From: Nocardia flavorosea NBRC 108225
Lineage (GTDB): Bacteria > Actinomycetota > Actinomycetes > Mycobacteriales > Mycobacteriaceae
Assembly: GCF_001613385.1 (NCBI RefSeq)
Contig: NZ_BDCG01000027.1
Span: forward strand, 1-64,000
Direction of reading: 5' to 3'
DNA: 64,000 nucleotides
Part shown: positions 27,247 through 36,497 of the stretch, in pieces
Layout of the letters: each line of letters starts with the position of its first letter
Numbering within the stretch: position 1 is the first letter of the stretch
Position numbers and translations under genes: made by a program
Notes under the pieces: model-generated
The model's database searches: none
Told to the model about the DNA's origin: nothing
The model's input: the letters and a program-made list of their open reading frames with translations, nothing else

Positions 27247-28493
27247 ACGGCCGGGAAACCGCCCCACAGAACCACGAGCTCGCCGACCGTTCGGGACCGC
27301 TGGCGGGTATCACCGTGGTCAGCATGGAGCAGGCGGTCTCCGCACCGTTGTGCACCCGCACGCTGGCCGATCTCGGCGCCCGGGTGATCAAGATCGAGAA
27401 CCCGGCGGGCGGCGACTTCGCCCGGGACTACGACGACGTGGTCCACGGAATGGCGGCCCACTTCGTCTGGCTCAATCGCGGCAAAGAATCCGTCACGCTG
27501 AACCTCAAGTCCCCGCAGGGACTCGAGATCCTGCACCGGCTGCTCGCCGAGGCCGACGCCTTCGTGACCAACCTCGCCCCGGGCGCGACGGCCCGGCTCG
27601 GGCTGGATGCCGAGTCCCTCGAACGAGTGCATCCCCGGCTGGTCACCTGTGAGATCTCCGGCTACGGCAGTGGTGGCCCGCTCTCGGGCAAGCGCGCCTA
27701 CGATCTGCTCGCACAGGCCGAATCCGGCGCCTGCTCGATCACCGGACTACCCGGCGCACCGGCCAAGCCCGGACCGCCGATGGCGGACGCCTGCACCGGC
27801 CTCTACGGCGCGATCTCGATCCTGGCCACCCTCCACGCCCGGGGCCGTACCGGGCAGGGCGCAAAGATCGGGGTGAGCCTCTTCGACACCATGACCGAGT
27901 TGATGGGCTATGCCCTGACCTGGAGTAACTACACCGGCGAGGATCAGGAACCGGTGGGGATGGGCTCGCCCTCCGTCGCGCCCTACGGCTCCTACCCGAC
28001 CAGCGACGGCCAGGTCGTCGTGCTCGGCACCACCAACGACCGGGAGTGGCAGCGGCTGGCCACCGAGCTCCTGGAACGGGACGACCTGGCCGCCGACGAA
28101 CGATATCGGGACGGCCCGGGACGGGTAGCCCATCGCACCGAACTGGATCAGGTGATCGGCGACTGGTGCTCCCGCCATCCGCTGGCCCACATCCAGAAAG
28201 CCGCCGACGCCGCCGGAATCGGCAACGCGCGGTACAACACGACCACCGAAGTCGTAGCCCATCCGCATCTCGCGGCCCGGGACAGGTGGCGCGAGGTGGG
28301 CTCGCCCGCGGGCCCCGTGCGCACACTGCTGGCACCCCCGGTGATCAGCGGATACGATCCGGCCCTCGGCCCGATTCCCGCCCTCGGCGAGCACACCGGC
28401 ACCGTCCTGCGCGATCTCGGCCTGGACGAGGCGAGCATCGACAGCCTGCGCACCGAGGGCGCGATCGGCCCCGCACCAATCGGTCCGGCCTGA
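27243..28493 (+). CDS. Family III CoA transferase (CaiB/BaiF type)
   Basis: 416 residues starting at GTG in a GTGA overlap with DoxX. Typical features: LADLGARVIKIENPAGGDFAR, LNRGKESVTLNL, and the catalytic Asp (~182) in MADACTGLYGA. It moves CoA between an acyl-CoA donor and a free acid, saving ATP compared with the ligases nearby. The substrate pair is unknown; bile-acid, carnitine and aryl-succinate enzymes belong to the same family. Confidence 0.9.
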   Translation: MNGRETAPQNHELADRSGPLAGITVVSMEQAVSAPLCTRTLADLGARVIKIENPAGGDFARDYDDVVHGMAAHFVWLNRGKESVTLNLKSPQGLEILHRLLAEADAFVTNLAPGATARLGLDAESLERVHPRLVTCEISGYGSGGPLSGKRAYDLLAQAESGACSITGLPGAPAKPGPPMADACTGLYGAISILATLHARGRTGQGAKIGVSLFDTMTELMGYALTWSNYTGEDQEPVGMGSPSVAPYGSYPTSDGQVVVLGTTNDREWQRLATELLERDDLAADERYRDGPGRVAHRTELDQVIGDWCSRHPLAHIQKAADAAGIGNARYNTTTEVVAHPHLAARDRWREVGSPAGPVRTLLAPPVISGYDPALGPIPALGEHTGTVLRDLGLDEASIDSLRTEGAIGPAPIGPA

Positions 28494-28591
28494 AGCGAAC
28501 GGCCGAACCGCGTCGACCCGGCTGGACGCAACGCTGTCTGTCGCGGGAAGGGACGGTCCTTGATAAGCTGCGGTGCGCTAGAGACATTCAA

Positions 28592-28610
28592 TTTGAGAAT
28601 TTCTATCAAA
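28592..28610. promoter_or_regulatory. Inverted repeat upstream of TetR gene
   Basis: TTTGA-N9-TCAAA in an AT-rich patch 18 bases before the TetR gene. It differs from the shared motif and could be this regulator's own operator. Confidence 0.35.
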
Positions 28611-28627
28611 AGTGAGGCGGGCAAGAG

Positions 28628-29209
28628 GTGAGCACGCTCAGGGAACGCAACCGCATCCGCGCCCGCAACGACATCACCGCGGCGGCACTCATTTTGTTCG
28701 AGGAGCAGGGGTTCGACGCCACCACCGTCGAGCAGATCGCGCGCGCCGCGCGACTGTCGAGCGCCACGGTGTTCCGGCACTTTCCCAGCAAAGAGGACAT
28801 CCTCTTCGGCGACGAGGACGATTCTGCCCAGCGGATGGCCGCGTGTGTGGCCGCTCGCCCGGATCGCTCGGTCGAGGTCGCCGCACTGGCCGAACCGATG
28901 GCGAAGTTCGCCGCCGAACTCCAGGACGAACGCACGCAGACCCTGACCCGCCTGGTCATGACCACCCGATCACTCGAGGCCCGTAGCCTGCGGATGCGAT
29001 TGCGCTGGGAACGCGAGGTCGCATTGCAACTCGCCGTCGAAGAAGGCGCCGCGACCTCCACGCTCCGGCACACGGTGATCGCCTCGATCGCGGTGTCCTG
29101 CCTCAGTGCGGCATTGCGCTTCTGGGACCGGTCCGATCCCTCCTCGAACCTCACCGACCTCGTCGAATCGGCTTTCCGGCAACGGATGCCCGCGGAGCGG
29201 GCGCGATGA
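28628..29209 (+). CDS. TetR-family transcriptional regulator
   Basis: 193 residues. Arg-rich N-terminus (RERNRIRARNDI), helix-turn-helix at about 35-57 (QIARAARLSSATVFRHFPSK), and an all-helical C-terminal ligand domain. GTG start. It follows the CoA-transferase gene after 134 bases with its own AT-rich promoter region and is convergent with the SDR at 29277. Target unknown. Confidence 0.9.
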   Translation: MSTLRERNRIRARNDITAAALILFEEQGFDATTVEQIARAARLSSATVFRHFPSKEDILFGDEDDSAQRMAACVAARPDRSVEVAALAEPMAKFAAELQDERTQTLTRLVMTTRSLEARSLRMRLRWEREVALQLAVEEGAATSTLRHTVIASIAVSCLSAALRFWDRSDPSSNLTDLVESAFRQRMPAERAR

Positions 29210-29223
29210 CACCGCGCCCGCTC
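29195..29223. terminator. Terminator overlapping the TetR stop codon
   Basis: A perfect 11-bp GC stem (29195-29205 with 29213-29223) with a 7-base loop that contains the TGA. Confidence 0.55.
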
Positions 29224-29276
29224 GGCAAGGGCGTACCGGCTATACCGCCTGCGTAGCCCGAGCCCACCGCGTGCGG

Positions 29277-30005
29277 TTACATGTACCGGCCGCCCGTCAC
29301 CTCGAGGACCGTGCCGGTGAGGTAACTGGACAGATCGCTGGCGAGGAACAAGGCCACCGAGGCCACCTCGGCGGGCTCCCCGGCCCGCTTCATCGGGATC
29401 TCCGCCAGCTTCGAATCCCAGGCGTGCTGCGGCATGGCCTCGGTCATGGCGGTCCGGATGAGCCCGGGCTGAATGGCATTGACACGCACTCCCGCGCCGG
29501 CGAGTTCCTTTGCCGCCGCCTTCGTCAGGCCGACCATCCCCGCCTTGGCGGCACTGTAATTCGTCTGGCCGAAATTGCCGACCTTGCCCGAAATCGACGA
29601 CATCGTGATGATCGAACCGCTGCCCTGCTCGCGCATCACCGCGCCGGCCGCTCGCGTACCCAGCCAGGCACCGTAGACGTGCACGTCGAGGACCGTGCGG
29701 AAATCCTCCGAGGTCATCTTCTTCATCGTCTTGTCGCGGGTGATCCCGGCATTGTTGACCATGATGTCCACCGACCCGAACTGCTCGACCGTGTCGTCGA
29801 TCAGGGCGGTCATTCCGGCTTCGTCCGTGACATCGCACCGACGCGCTGCACCGCCCAGCCGCTCGGCCGCACGCTCGGCCGCCGCACCGTCGAGGTCGGC
29901 GAGCATGACCTTGGCACCGTGCTCGACGAATGTCTCCGCGATGGCCAAGCCCAGGCCCTGGGCACCGCCCGTGACGACGGCGACGCGTCCCTGTAACAGG
30001 GTCAT
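29277..30005 (-). CDS. SDR family oxidoreductase, FabG-like
   Basis: 242 residues, close to FabG in length and layout: TGGAQGLG, NNAGITRDKTMKKM, SSISGKVGNFGQ, YSAAKAG, and ending TGTVLEVTGGRYM. Probably NAD(P)-dependent 3-oxoacyl/3-hydroxyacyl-CoA interconversion. GAGGAGGATCAACCT precedes the ATG; site l lies ~30 bases upstream. Confidence 0.92.
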   Translation of the reverse strand: MTLLQGRVAVVTGGAQGLGLAIAETFVEHGAKVMLADLDGAAAERAAERLGGAARRCDVTDEAGMTALIDDTVEQFGSVDIMVNNAGITRDKTMKKMTSEDFRTVLDVHVYGAWLGTRAAGAVMREQGSGSIITMSSISGKVGNFGQTNYSAAKAGMVGLTKAAAKELAGAGVRVNAIQPGLIRTAMTEAMPQHAWDSKLAEIPMKRAGEPAEVASVALFLASDLSSYLTGTVLEVTGGRYM

Positions 30006-30033
30006 AGGTTGATCCTCCTCGGCCTAAAAATAC

Positions 30034-30046
30034 ATTTATTGCACTA
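30034..30046 (-). promoter_or_regulatory. Candidate operator site l
   Basis: Reads TAGTGCAATAAAT on the minus strand, immediately before the FabG-like SDR. Almost the same as site c. Confidence 0.45.
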
Positions 30047-30059
30047 TATACGGGAGGCC

Positions 30060-32384
30060 TCAAAGGAGGTGACGGGCGGCGCCGTGCTCGGCCATCCACA
30101 CCGCGATCTGGACCCGGGACGAGAAACCGAGCTTGCCGAGAATATTCACCACATGCCCTTCGACCGTCCGTGGTGAGATCACCAGCTTCGAGGCGATCTC
30201 GCGGTTACTGGCGCCACCGGCCAGCAGGTCGGCGATCTCCCACTCCCGCGGTGTCAGCCGCACGTCCTCGCCGGATGCCGGTGCGTTCGACGCGGGGGCC
30301 TCGCCCAGCGCGAAGGCGATGGTGTCGGCGACCGGTGCCCGGACTCCGGCCTCGAACTCCGCACGGAACGCCCGATCCCCCATGGCGCTCACCGCCCGGT
30401 CCCAGCACTGCTGATGGTCGTGCACCGACTGTGGGTCCATCAGCGCATCGGTCGTCCGCCACAGCGCGTCCGTGCTGCCGAGCAACCGCGCGGCCCGCAC
30501 GTGCTCGGCCCGCGACGCGGCGATCCAGGCCAGGATTTCCGTACACCGGGCGATCCCCATGGGGTTACGGAATTCTCGGTTCAGCCGCAAACTTTCGGCA
30601 GCCAGCGCGGCCGCCTCGGCAGTCTCACCGTCGTGCCAGCAGAAATTGGCCAGTTCCCACAGGGCCTCGGCCCGATGCCAGTACTCGCCGTGGCGCTCGC
30701 ACAAGGCGAGAGACTCCCGACACAGCCGGCGCCCGGTGGCCCTGTCACCGAGCTGATAGACCGCCTTTCCCTTCCGCGTGAGAAGCAGCGCGCGAGCCAA
30801 GGGGTCGTCGTCGCGCACCAGCGAATCCAGCGCGAAGTCGAAGAGCTCGACCGCCTCGTCCACGGCCCCGGCGGACATTCGCAGCACACCGAGATAGACG
30901 GTCGCCATCGCCTGCTCGTGGCGAGCGCCGATACGCTCGGACGTCTGCTGCGCGCGGCGCAGGAGGCGCTCGGCCGCCGCGACATCACCCTGGTGCCCGG
31001 CGCACTGCCCGGCGATCCACAGCAGGATCGCGCGTTCGAGGCAGTCCTCGTCGAGGAGGGCGACGACACGGTCGATCCAGTGCCTGCCCTCGCCGAACCT
31101 GCCCGTGAGCAGCGCCTCTCCACCGAGGCCGCTGGCGATGGCAGCGGCGGACCGGGCATCCATCGGTTCGGTGAGACAGAAGTCGATCGCCGACCGGAGA
31201 TTGTCGCGTTCGACGCGCACCCACGCCATCGTCTCGTACTGTCCCGGTCCGAACCAGTACGGATAACGCCCGGTGAGGCGGTCGCGGAAGTAGTCGCTGT
31301 GCCGCTGCCGCAGGCGCACCTCGTCCCCGCTCGCGGCGAGACGATCCTGTCCGAAGGCCCGGAGGGTGCCGAGCATGCGATAGCGCACCTCCGACGCCTG
31401 ACGCACCGTCGTGACGATCGACCGATCGACGAGCCGGGCCAGCAGGTCGAAGATGTCCTCCTGCGGGAGGATCGCCCCCGAGCAGATCGCCTCGGCCGCC
31501 GCGGCACTGAACGTGCCGGAGAAGACCGTCAGCCGGGTCCACAGCTCGCGTTCGGCGGGCGTGCACAGGTCGTAGCTCCAGGCGATCAACGAATGCAGGC
31601 TGCGCTGCCGGGGCGCGGGGAGCGCGCTGTCGGTACGCAACAACTGGAATCGCCCATCGAGACGGCTCAGTATCTGCTGCGGCGACAGATGGCGGATCCG
31701 CGCGGCCGCCAGTTCCAGCGCCAGCGGCAACCCGTCGAGACGCCGGCACAACGCCGCGACCGCCGCGGCGTTGTGCGTGGTGAGCACGAAACCGGGCTCC
31801 ACCGCCGCGGCACGATCGAGGAACAGACGCACCGCATCGCAGCGCCCGAGTTCGCCGAGGTCGGCCTCCTGTCCTTCGACGGGTACCCGTAGTGGCTGCA
31901 CACCGCGAATATGCTCACCCCGGACTTCCAGCGGCTGCCGGCTGGTCGCCAGTATCTTCAGGTAAGGGGCCGCCTCGAGCAGAGTTTTCGCCAGTTCGGC
32001 GCAGGCCTCGGTCAGATGCTCGCAGTTGTCCAGCACCAGCAGCATCGCTCGATCCGCCAGTTGCTGTCCGAGCAGGCCGGGCGCCCAGCGCGAGGACCTG
32101 CTGGTCAGGTCCAGCACCGATGCCACGGTGGGTGCGAGCAACTCGGGGTCCTGCAGCGGCGCGATATCGACGAACCACACGCCGTGGGAGAAAGCACGCT
32201 GCAAATCCGCGGCCACCTGCACGGCCAGCCTGGTTTTTCCCACCCCGCCGGGCCCGACGAGGGTGACCAGACGGGAGGATTCCATCGCCTGGCGGACATC
32301 GGCGAGTTCCTGATGCCGTCCGACGAACTCGTCCAAGCGGGCGGGCAGATTGCCGGCCGGCCCTTTCCGCACGGACGCCACCAC
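30060..32384 (-). CDS. LuxR-type transcriptional regulator with NB-ARC ATPase domain
   Basis: 774 residues. An N-terminal NTPase domain with Walker A VGPGGVGKT (~45) and LLVLDNCEHL is followed by NB-ARC motifs (LDGLPLALELAAARI), a long helical, TPR-like middle, and a C-terminal LuxR helix-turn-helix (LTPREWEIADLLAGGASNRE). Ligand-gated, ATP-dependent activators have this layout. GTG start with AGGAGG upstream. It sits between the SDR and a hotdog gene and may sense a pathway intermediate. Confidence 0.92.
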   Translation of the reverse strand: MVASVRKGPAGNLPARLDEFVGRHQELADVRQAMESSRLVTLVGPGGVGKTRLAVQVAADLQRAFSHGVWFVDIAPLQDPELLAPTVASVLDLTSRSSRWAPGLLGQQLADRAMLLVLDNCEHLTEACAELAKTLLEAAPYLKILATSRQPLEVRGEHIRGVQPLRVPVEGQEADLGELGRCDAVRLFLDRAAAVEPGFVLTTHNAAAVAALCRRLDGLPLALELAAARIRHLSPQQILSRLDGRFQLLRTDSALPAPRQRSLHSLIAWSYDLCTPAERELWTRLTVFSGTFSAAAAEAICSGAILPQEDIFDLLARLVDRSIVTTVRQASEVRYRMLGTLRAFGQDRLAASGDEVRLRQRHSDYFRDRLTGRYPYWFGPGQYETMAWVRVERDNLRSAIDFCLTEPMDARSAAAIASGLGGEALLTGRFGEGRHWIDRVVALLDEDCLERAILLWIAGQCAGHQGDVAAAERLLRRAQQTSERIGARHEQAMATVYLGVLRMSAGAVDEAVELFDFALDSLVRDDDPLARALLLTRKGKAVYQLGDRATGRRLCRESLALCERHGEYWHRAEALWELANFCWHDGETAEAAALAAESLRLNREFRNPMGIARCTEILAWIAASRAEHVRAARLLGSTDALWRTTDALMDPQSVHDHQQCWDRAVSAMGDRAFRAEFEAGVRAPVADTIAFALGEAPASNAPASGEDVRLTPREWEIADLLAGGASNREIASKLVISPRTVEGHVVNILGKLGFSSRVQIAVWMAEHGAARHLL

Positions 32385-32450
32385 CCAGGAGCCTCCTCGT
32401 GAAGCCGGTTCGAACCAGTGACGGATGCGACAGTACCCGTCACCATGAGC

Positions 32451-33278
32451 CTATCCTCTCGATTCGAGAGAATCTTTCGCGGCAGGATCGGCCACCACGC
32501 CGGTCCCGTGGGCGATCGCCACCGTCCGGCCGCCCCGGTCCAGTATTTCGGTGCGCACGATCCACAGGCGGCGCCCACGCCGTTCGAACGACGAACGCAA
32601 CACCAGATGCCTGTCCGGCGGTGCGGGGCGGAGATAGTCGATGCTCATCCGCAGCGGCCGGCAACCGACCCGGCGGTACAGCTGGAACAGCTCCTGGGCC
32701 CGCTGCGCCAGCCCCAGCAGTACACCGCCGTGCACAGTGCCGCGGTCGTTCAGCATATCGGGCCGGATCTCCACCCGGACGGAGTCGGAATCGAGCGGAA
32801 CCAACCGGATGTCCGGCGGGTCGAAGGACCTCGATCCCGCGCGCTCCGGAACCCGGCCGCCCGCGGGATCGAGGGCCACCACACCCACCACATGGGCCAC
32901 GACCACCCCGGTGTCATCCCGCACCGTCGCCCGGCCGGTACCGGTATCCGGCCCGGACCCGAGGGTCTCCGCCACGATATCGAGCGCGGTGGCCTCGTCA
33001 GCCGGTGTGCCGACATGGTCGATGCACAATTCGGCCATTACTCCGGTTGCGCGCCCGGGCTGTCTGCTGATCACCGCGGACCCGACAGCGGTGTCCGCGA
33101 TGATCGCCAAGGTCAGCGGATCGACGCGAGACACGGCGGCCCCGGTAGCAGGCGCCAGGGGGACCCGGAACATCGTTGCTCCCGAGTCGGCATCGGCGCC
33201 CGGCCGAGCGCCCGCCATAGACCGGCAGCCCGGGGGGACCTGGACCGCGGCCTCTGCATTCGTCGTCTTCGCTGTCAT
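32451..33278 (-). CDS. Tandem hotdog-fold thioesterase-like protein
   Basis: 275 residues from ATG at 33278 (GAGG 5 bases upstream; the frame opens nine codons earlier). Two hotdog repeats, the second with NDRGTVHGG and then YLRPAPPDRHLVLR and RRLWIVRTEIL. Clearly a paralogue of 18055-18891 (RRLWTLRTEVL there). Likely an acyl-CoA thioesterase releasing dead-end CoA esters (inference). Divergent from the Rieske oxygenase operon. Confidence 0.8.
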   Translation of the reverse strand: MTAKTTNAEAAVQVPPGCRSMAGARPGADADSGATMFRVPLAPATGAAVSRVDPLTLAIIADTAVGSAVISRQPGRATGVMAELCIDHVGTPADEATALDIVAETLGSGPDTGTGRATVRDDTGVVVAHVVGVVALDPAGGRVPERAGSRSFDPPDIRLVPLDSDSVRVEIRPDMLNDRGTVHGGVLLGLAQRAQELFQLYRRVGCRPLRMSIDYLRPAPPDRHLVLRSSFERRGRRLWIVRTEILDRGGRTVAIAHGTGVVADPAAKDSLESRG

Positions 33279-33408
33279 CGCCACCTCATCCATGAAACCG
33301 AGCAATCCTTAATCTAATCCTCCTGATTCATTGACAGGTCACCGCCCGGTCATAGACAGTGTTCACTGTCTCCAAAATCACATTTCCCTCAATGAAGAGG
33401 ATCTGCCG

Positions 33409-34767
33409 GTGACTCTTACCCGAGCTGACTCTGGTTCCGCGCCCGGCCGTACCGAAACGGTGCGGGACGACTTCGTACCCAAGGATTCCTATATCGATCC
33501 CGCCTACGTCCGACTGGAGAAGGAACGCCTCTGGCCACGCGTATGGCAGGTCGCCTGCCGACAGGAGGAGATTCCCGATCCGGGCGACTATCTCACCTTC
33601 GATATCGCCGACGAGTCGATCATCGTCGTCCGCCTCGACGACGGCTCCATCCGCGCCCACTACAACGCCTGCCAGCATCGCGGACGCCGCCTGACCGAAG
33701 GCTGCGGAACCGCGAACCATCTCTACTGCCGCTACCACGGCTGGCGCTGGAATCTTGACGGCACTGTGCGTGAGATCGTCGACGAAGGCGACTGGGCCGG
33801 CCGCGCCGACCGTGAATCGCTGCGACTCAAACAGCCGCTGGTCGATACCTGGGGTGGTTTCGTTTTCGTCAATATGGATCCCGATGCGGAGCCGCTGCGC
33901 GAATACCTCGATCCGGTTCCGGAGGTGTTCGACGCCTTCGAATTCGAGAAGTTCCGCCATCGCTGGTACAAGACGGTCGTCCTGCCGTGCAACTGGAAGA
34001 CGGCACTGGAGGCCTTCAACGAGGGCTATCACGTTCAGACGACCCATCCGCAGCTGCTGCGCAACAACGATGATCTGACGACGAGCGCCGCGTACGGCAA
34101 ACACGCGATGTTCGCCGGGGCCGAAGGGAATTGGCCGCTCGGTGCCCCGTCACGGCGACTCGGCCTCCCCTTCCCCGAGGACCTCCGGCCGGGCGTGATC
34201 AAGTTCGTCGAGTTGATGGAAGAACAGCTCAAGGCCATCTGGACCCCGCGCGATCTGCACGCCGCCCGGCGGCTCATGACCGATCTCGAGGACGGCTCCG
34301 ATCCCCTGGTGGTACTCGGCTCGATGATGGCCTTCGCGGCAGAGGCGGCGGAGGCCGAGGGCGCGGGCTGGCCGAAGCTGTCCATGGAGAACCTGGCCCG
34401 GGCCGGCCAGGACTGGCATATCTTCCCGAATTTGATCGTGCTGCCTTACCCCGACGGCGCACTGTGGTACCGCGCCCGGCCCAACGGGAACGATCCCGAT
34501 TCGTGCGTCTTCGATATCTGGTCCCTGGTCCGCTATGCGCCGGGCGCCGAACCGAAACTCGAGAAGGAGTTCTTCACGGATTGGCGCGACCACGACCAGT
34601 GGGGAAAGATCCTGGAACAAGATTTCGAGAACCTGTCGGCTGTCCAGCAAGGCATGAAGTCTCGTGGCTTCGCCGGTCCGCGGCCGAGTCCCGTGCAGGA
34701 ACAGGCGATCTCCAATTTTCATCGAACCCTGCACGAATACCTCGGTACGCGGCCGGTGGTGTCATGA
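33409..34767 (+). CDS. Rieske non-heme iron oxygenase, alpha subunit
   Basis: 452 residues. The Rieske cluster ligands are CQH (Cys88, His90) and CRYH (Cys107, His110). The mononuclear iron site begins EGYHVQTTH (His208, His213). This length fits aromatic-ring-hydroxylating oxygenase alpha subunits better than the shorter KshA type. I chose GTG 33409 because GAAGAGG lies 8 bases upstream; the frame is open 26 codons further. It overlaps the flavoprotein gene by 4 bases. No ferredoxin, reductase or beta subunit gene is visible in the window. Confidence 0.92.
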   Translation: MTLTRADSGSAPGRTETVRDDFVPKDSYIDPAYVRLEKERLWPRVWQVACRQEEIPDPGDYLTFDIADESIIVVRLDDGSIRAHYNACQHRGRRLTEGCGTANHLYCRYHGWRWNLDGTVREIVDEGDWAGRADRESLRLKQPLVDTWGGFVFVNMDPDAEPLREYLDPVPEVFDAFEFEKFRHRWYKTVVLPCNWKTALEAFNEGYHVQTTHPQLLRNNDDLTTSAAYGKHAMFAGAEGNWPLGAPSRRLGLPFPEDLRPGVIKFVELMEEQLKAIWTPRDLHAARRLMTDLEDGSDPLVVLGSMMAFAAEAAEAEGAGWPKLSMENLARAGQDWHIFPNLIVLPYPDGALWYRARPNGNDPDSCVFDIWSLVRYAPGAEPKLEKEFFTDWRDHDQWGKILEQDFENLSAVQQGMKSRGFAGPRPSPVQEQAISNFHRTLHEYLGTRPVVS

Positions 34768-36497
34768 GCAGCGGGAACGATTCGGACGACTGGGATATCG
34801 TCACCGACCTCCTGGTGGTGGGTAGCGGGGGCGGGGGCCTGTGCGCCGCGCTGACGGCTCAGGCGAACGGTATCCAGGCGCTGGTGGTCGAGAAGACCCC
34901 GCAAATCGGGGGATCCACCGCGATGTCCGGTGGTGTGCTGTGGTTACCGGATAACCCGGTGTCCCGGGCCGCCGGTGTTCCCGACAGTCGCGAGGACGCC
35001 CGGCGGTACTTCGATGCCGTGGTCGGCGACGAGGGGCCGGCGACGAGCAAGGTGCGCAGGGAAGCGTTCCTGGACGCGGTCGAACCGATGGTCGAGTTCC
35101 TGCGCGGGGCCGGAGTCCCCTTCCGGCACTGCGAGGGATACTCGGACTACTACGACGATCGTCCCGGCGGCAAGGCCCGGGGACGTTCCCTGGAAACCGA
35201 CCTCTTCGATACCGCGACGCTGGGCCCGTGGGAGTCCAGACTGCGGATCACCGACGATATGCCGCCGATTCCGGCCTACACCGCGGATGTCTCTGCGCTG
35301 TCGGTGGCGCCACGCACCGCGAAGAGCCTGCGCACGGTCGCGGCGATCGCGGGACGGTTCGCGGCCGCGACGCTGCGGGGCCGCCGGCTGCGCGGCTCAG
35401 GGGTGGCGCTGCAGGGATATCTGCTCAGGGCGCTGATCGACGCCGATATCCCGGTGTGGACGAACAGCCCGATGAGCGATCTGACCACGGAGAACGGACA
35501 GGTCACCGGCGCCGTGGTCGAGCGGAACGGCCGCCGTCTGCGCGTGCGGGCACGACGCGGGGTCCTCTTGGCGGCAGGCGGTTTCGCGCGCAACGAAGCG
35601 ATGCGGCAGAAGTACGGACGGCAACCCGCGTCGGCCGCATGGACCTCGGCCAACCCCGGCGACTCCGGCGAGGTGATCGAGACCGCCATCCAGCACGGCG
35701 CCGCCGTCGATCTCATGGACGAGGCCTGGTGGATTCCCTCCTCCATCCTGCCGAACGGCCGCCCGGTGTTCGCCGTCTACGAGCGCTCGAAACCGTACGC
35801 GTTCATGGTCGACGGCAACGGTGAACGCTATTGCAACGAAGCGGCCTCCTATATGGAGGTCGGACGGAAAATGTACGAGCGGCATGCCGACGGGTTCACC
35901 GCGGTGCCGAGTTGGTGGATCACCGACTCCCGCAATCGCGCACGCTACCTGTGGGGCACCACCCCCGGTGGCATCACGCCCCGTGAATGGCTCACCAGCG
36001 GTTATGTGAAGCGTGCGGACAGTATCGAGGAACTCGCCCGGCTCTGCGGGATAGACCCGGCCCGGCTGCGCGCGACCACCGACCGGTTCAACGCCGGCGC
36101 GGTACGGGGCGAAGATCCGGACTTCCACAAGGGAGAGCGCACCTACGACCGGTACTACGGCGACCCGGCCGTGCACCCGAACCCGTGTCTCGGACCGGTG
36201 GAAAAGGGCCCCTTCTACGCGTTCACCCTCTACCCCGGCGACGTGGGCACCTCCGGCGGCGTGCTCACCGACGAACACGCCCGTGTCCTGCGGGATGACG
36301 GAGAACCCGTTGCGGGGCTGTACGCCACCGGTAACGGCACCGCCTCGCTCGTGGGCAGGCACTATCCGGGCGCGGGGGCGAGCATCGGCGTGTCGTTCGC
36401 CTTCGGCTGGATTGCCGCCCGGCACGCCGCCGGCTCCTCGGCCGGCGGGACCTCCACTCAATCGCACCTTCCGATCGGAGCAGACACTGGTGAATGA
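34764..36497 (+). CDS. FAD-dependent dehydrogenase, 3-ketosteroid-Delta1-dehydrogenase-like
   Basis: 577 residues. The N-terminal dinucleotide-binding motif LLVVGSGGGGLCAAL is at ~17-31. The C-terminal block FYAFTLYPGDVGTSGG, then LYATGNGTASLVGRHYPGAG, corresponds to the KstD active-site/FAD region (Tyr in FYAF). It should introduce a C=C bond next to a ketone, on a steroid-like or other cyclic ketone. ATGA overlap with the Rieske gene and 8-base overlap with E1 alpha mean all four genes form one operon. Confidence 0.88.
   Translation: MSSGNDSDDWDIVTDLLVVGSGGGGLCAALTAQANGIQALVVEKTPQIGGSTAMSGGVLWLPDNPVSRAAGVPDSREDARRYFDAVVGDEGPATSKVRREAFLDAVEPMVEFLRGAGVPFRHCEGYSDYYDDRPGGKARGRSLETDLFDTATLGPWESRLRITDDMPPIPAYTADVSALSVAPRTAKSLRTVAAIAGRFAAATLRGRRLRGSGVALQGYLLRALIDADIPVWTNSPMSDLTTENGQVTGAVVERNGRRLRVRARRGVLLAAGGFARNEAMRQKYGRQPASAAWTSANPGDSGEVIETAIQHGAAVDLMDEAWWIPSSILPNGRPVFAVYERSKPYAFMVDGNGERYCNEAASYMEVGRKMYERHADGFTAVPSWWITDSRNRARYLWGTTPGGITPREWLTSGYVKRADSIEELARLCGIDPARLRATTDRFNAGAVRGEDPDFHKGERTYDRYYGDPAVHPNPCLGPVEKGPFYAFTLYPGDVGTSGGVLTDEHARVLRDDGEPVAGLYATGNGTASLVGRHYPGAGASIGVSFAFGWIAARHAAGSSAGGTSTQSHLPIGADTGE

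Noticed and set aside
33308..33340. AT-rich stretch before the Rieske operon as another copy of the shared motif
   Set aside because: Only a partial match on either strand (TTAGATTAAG); left out of the motif count, though it is probably the promoter region.
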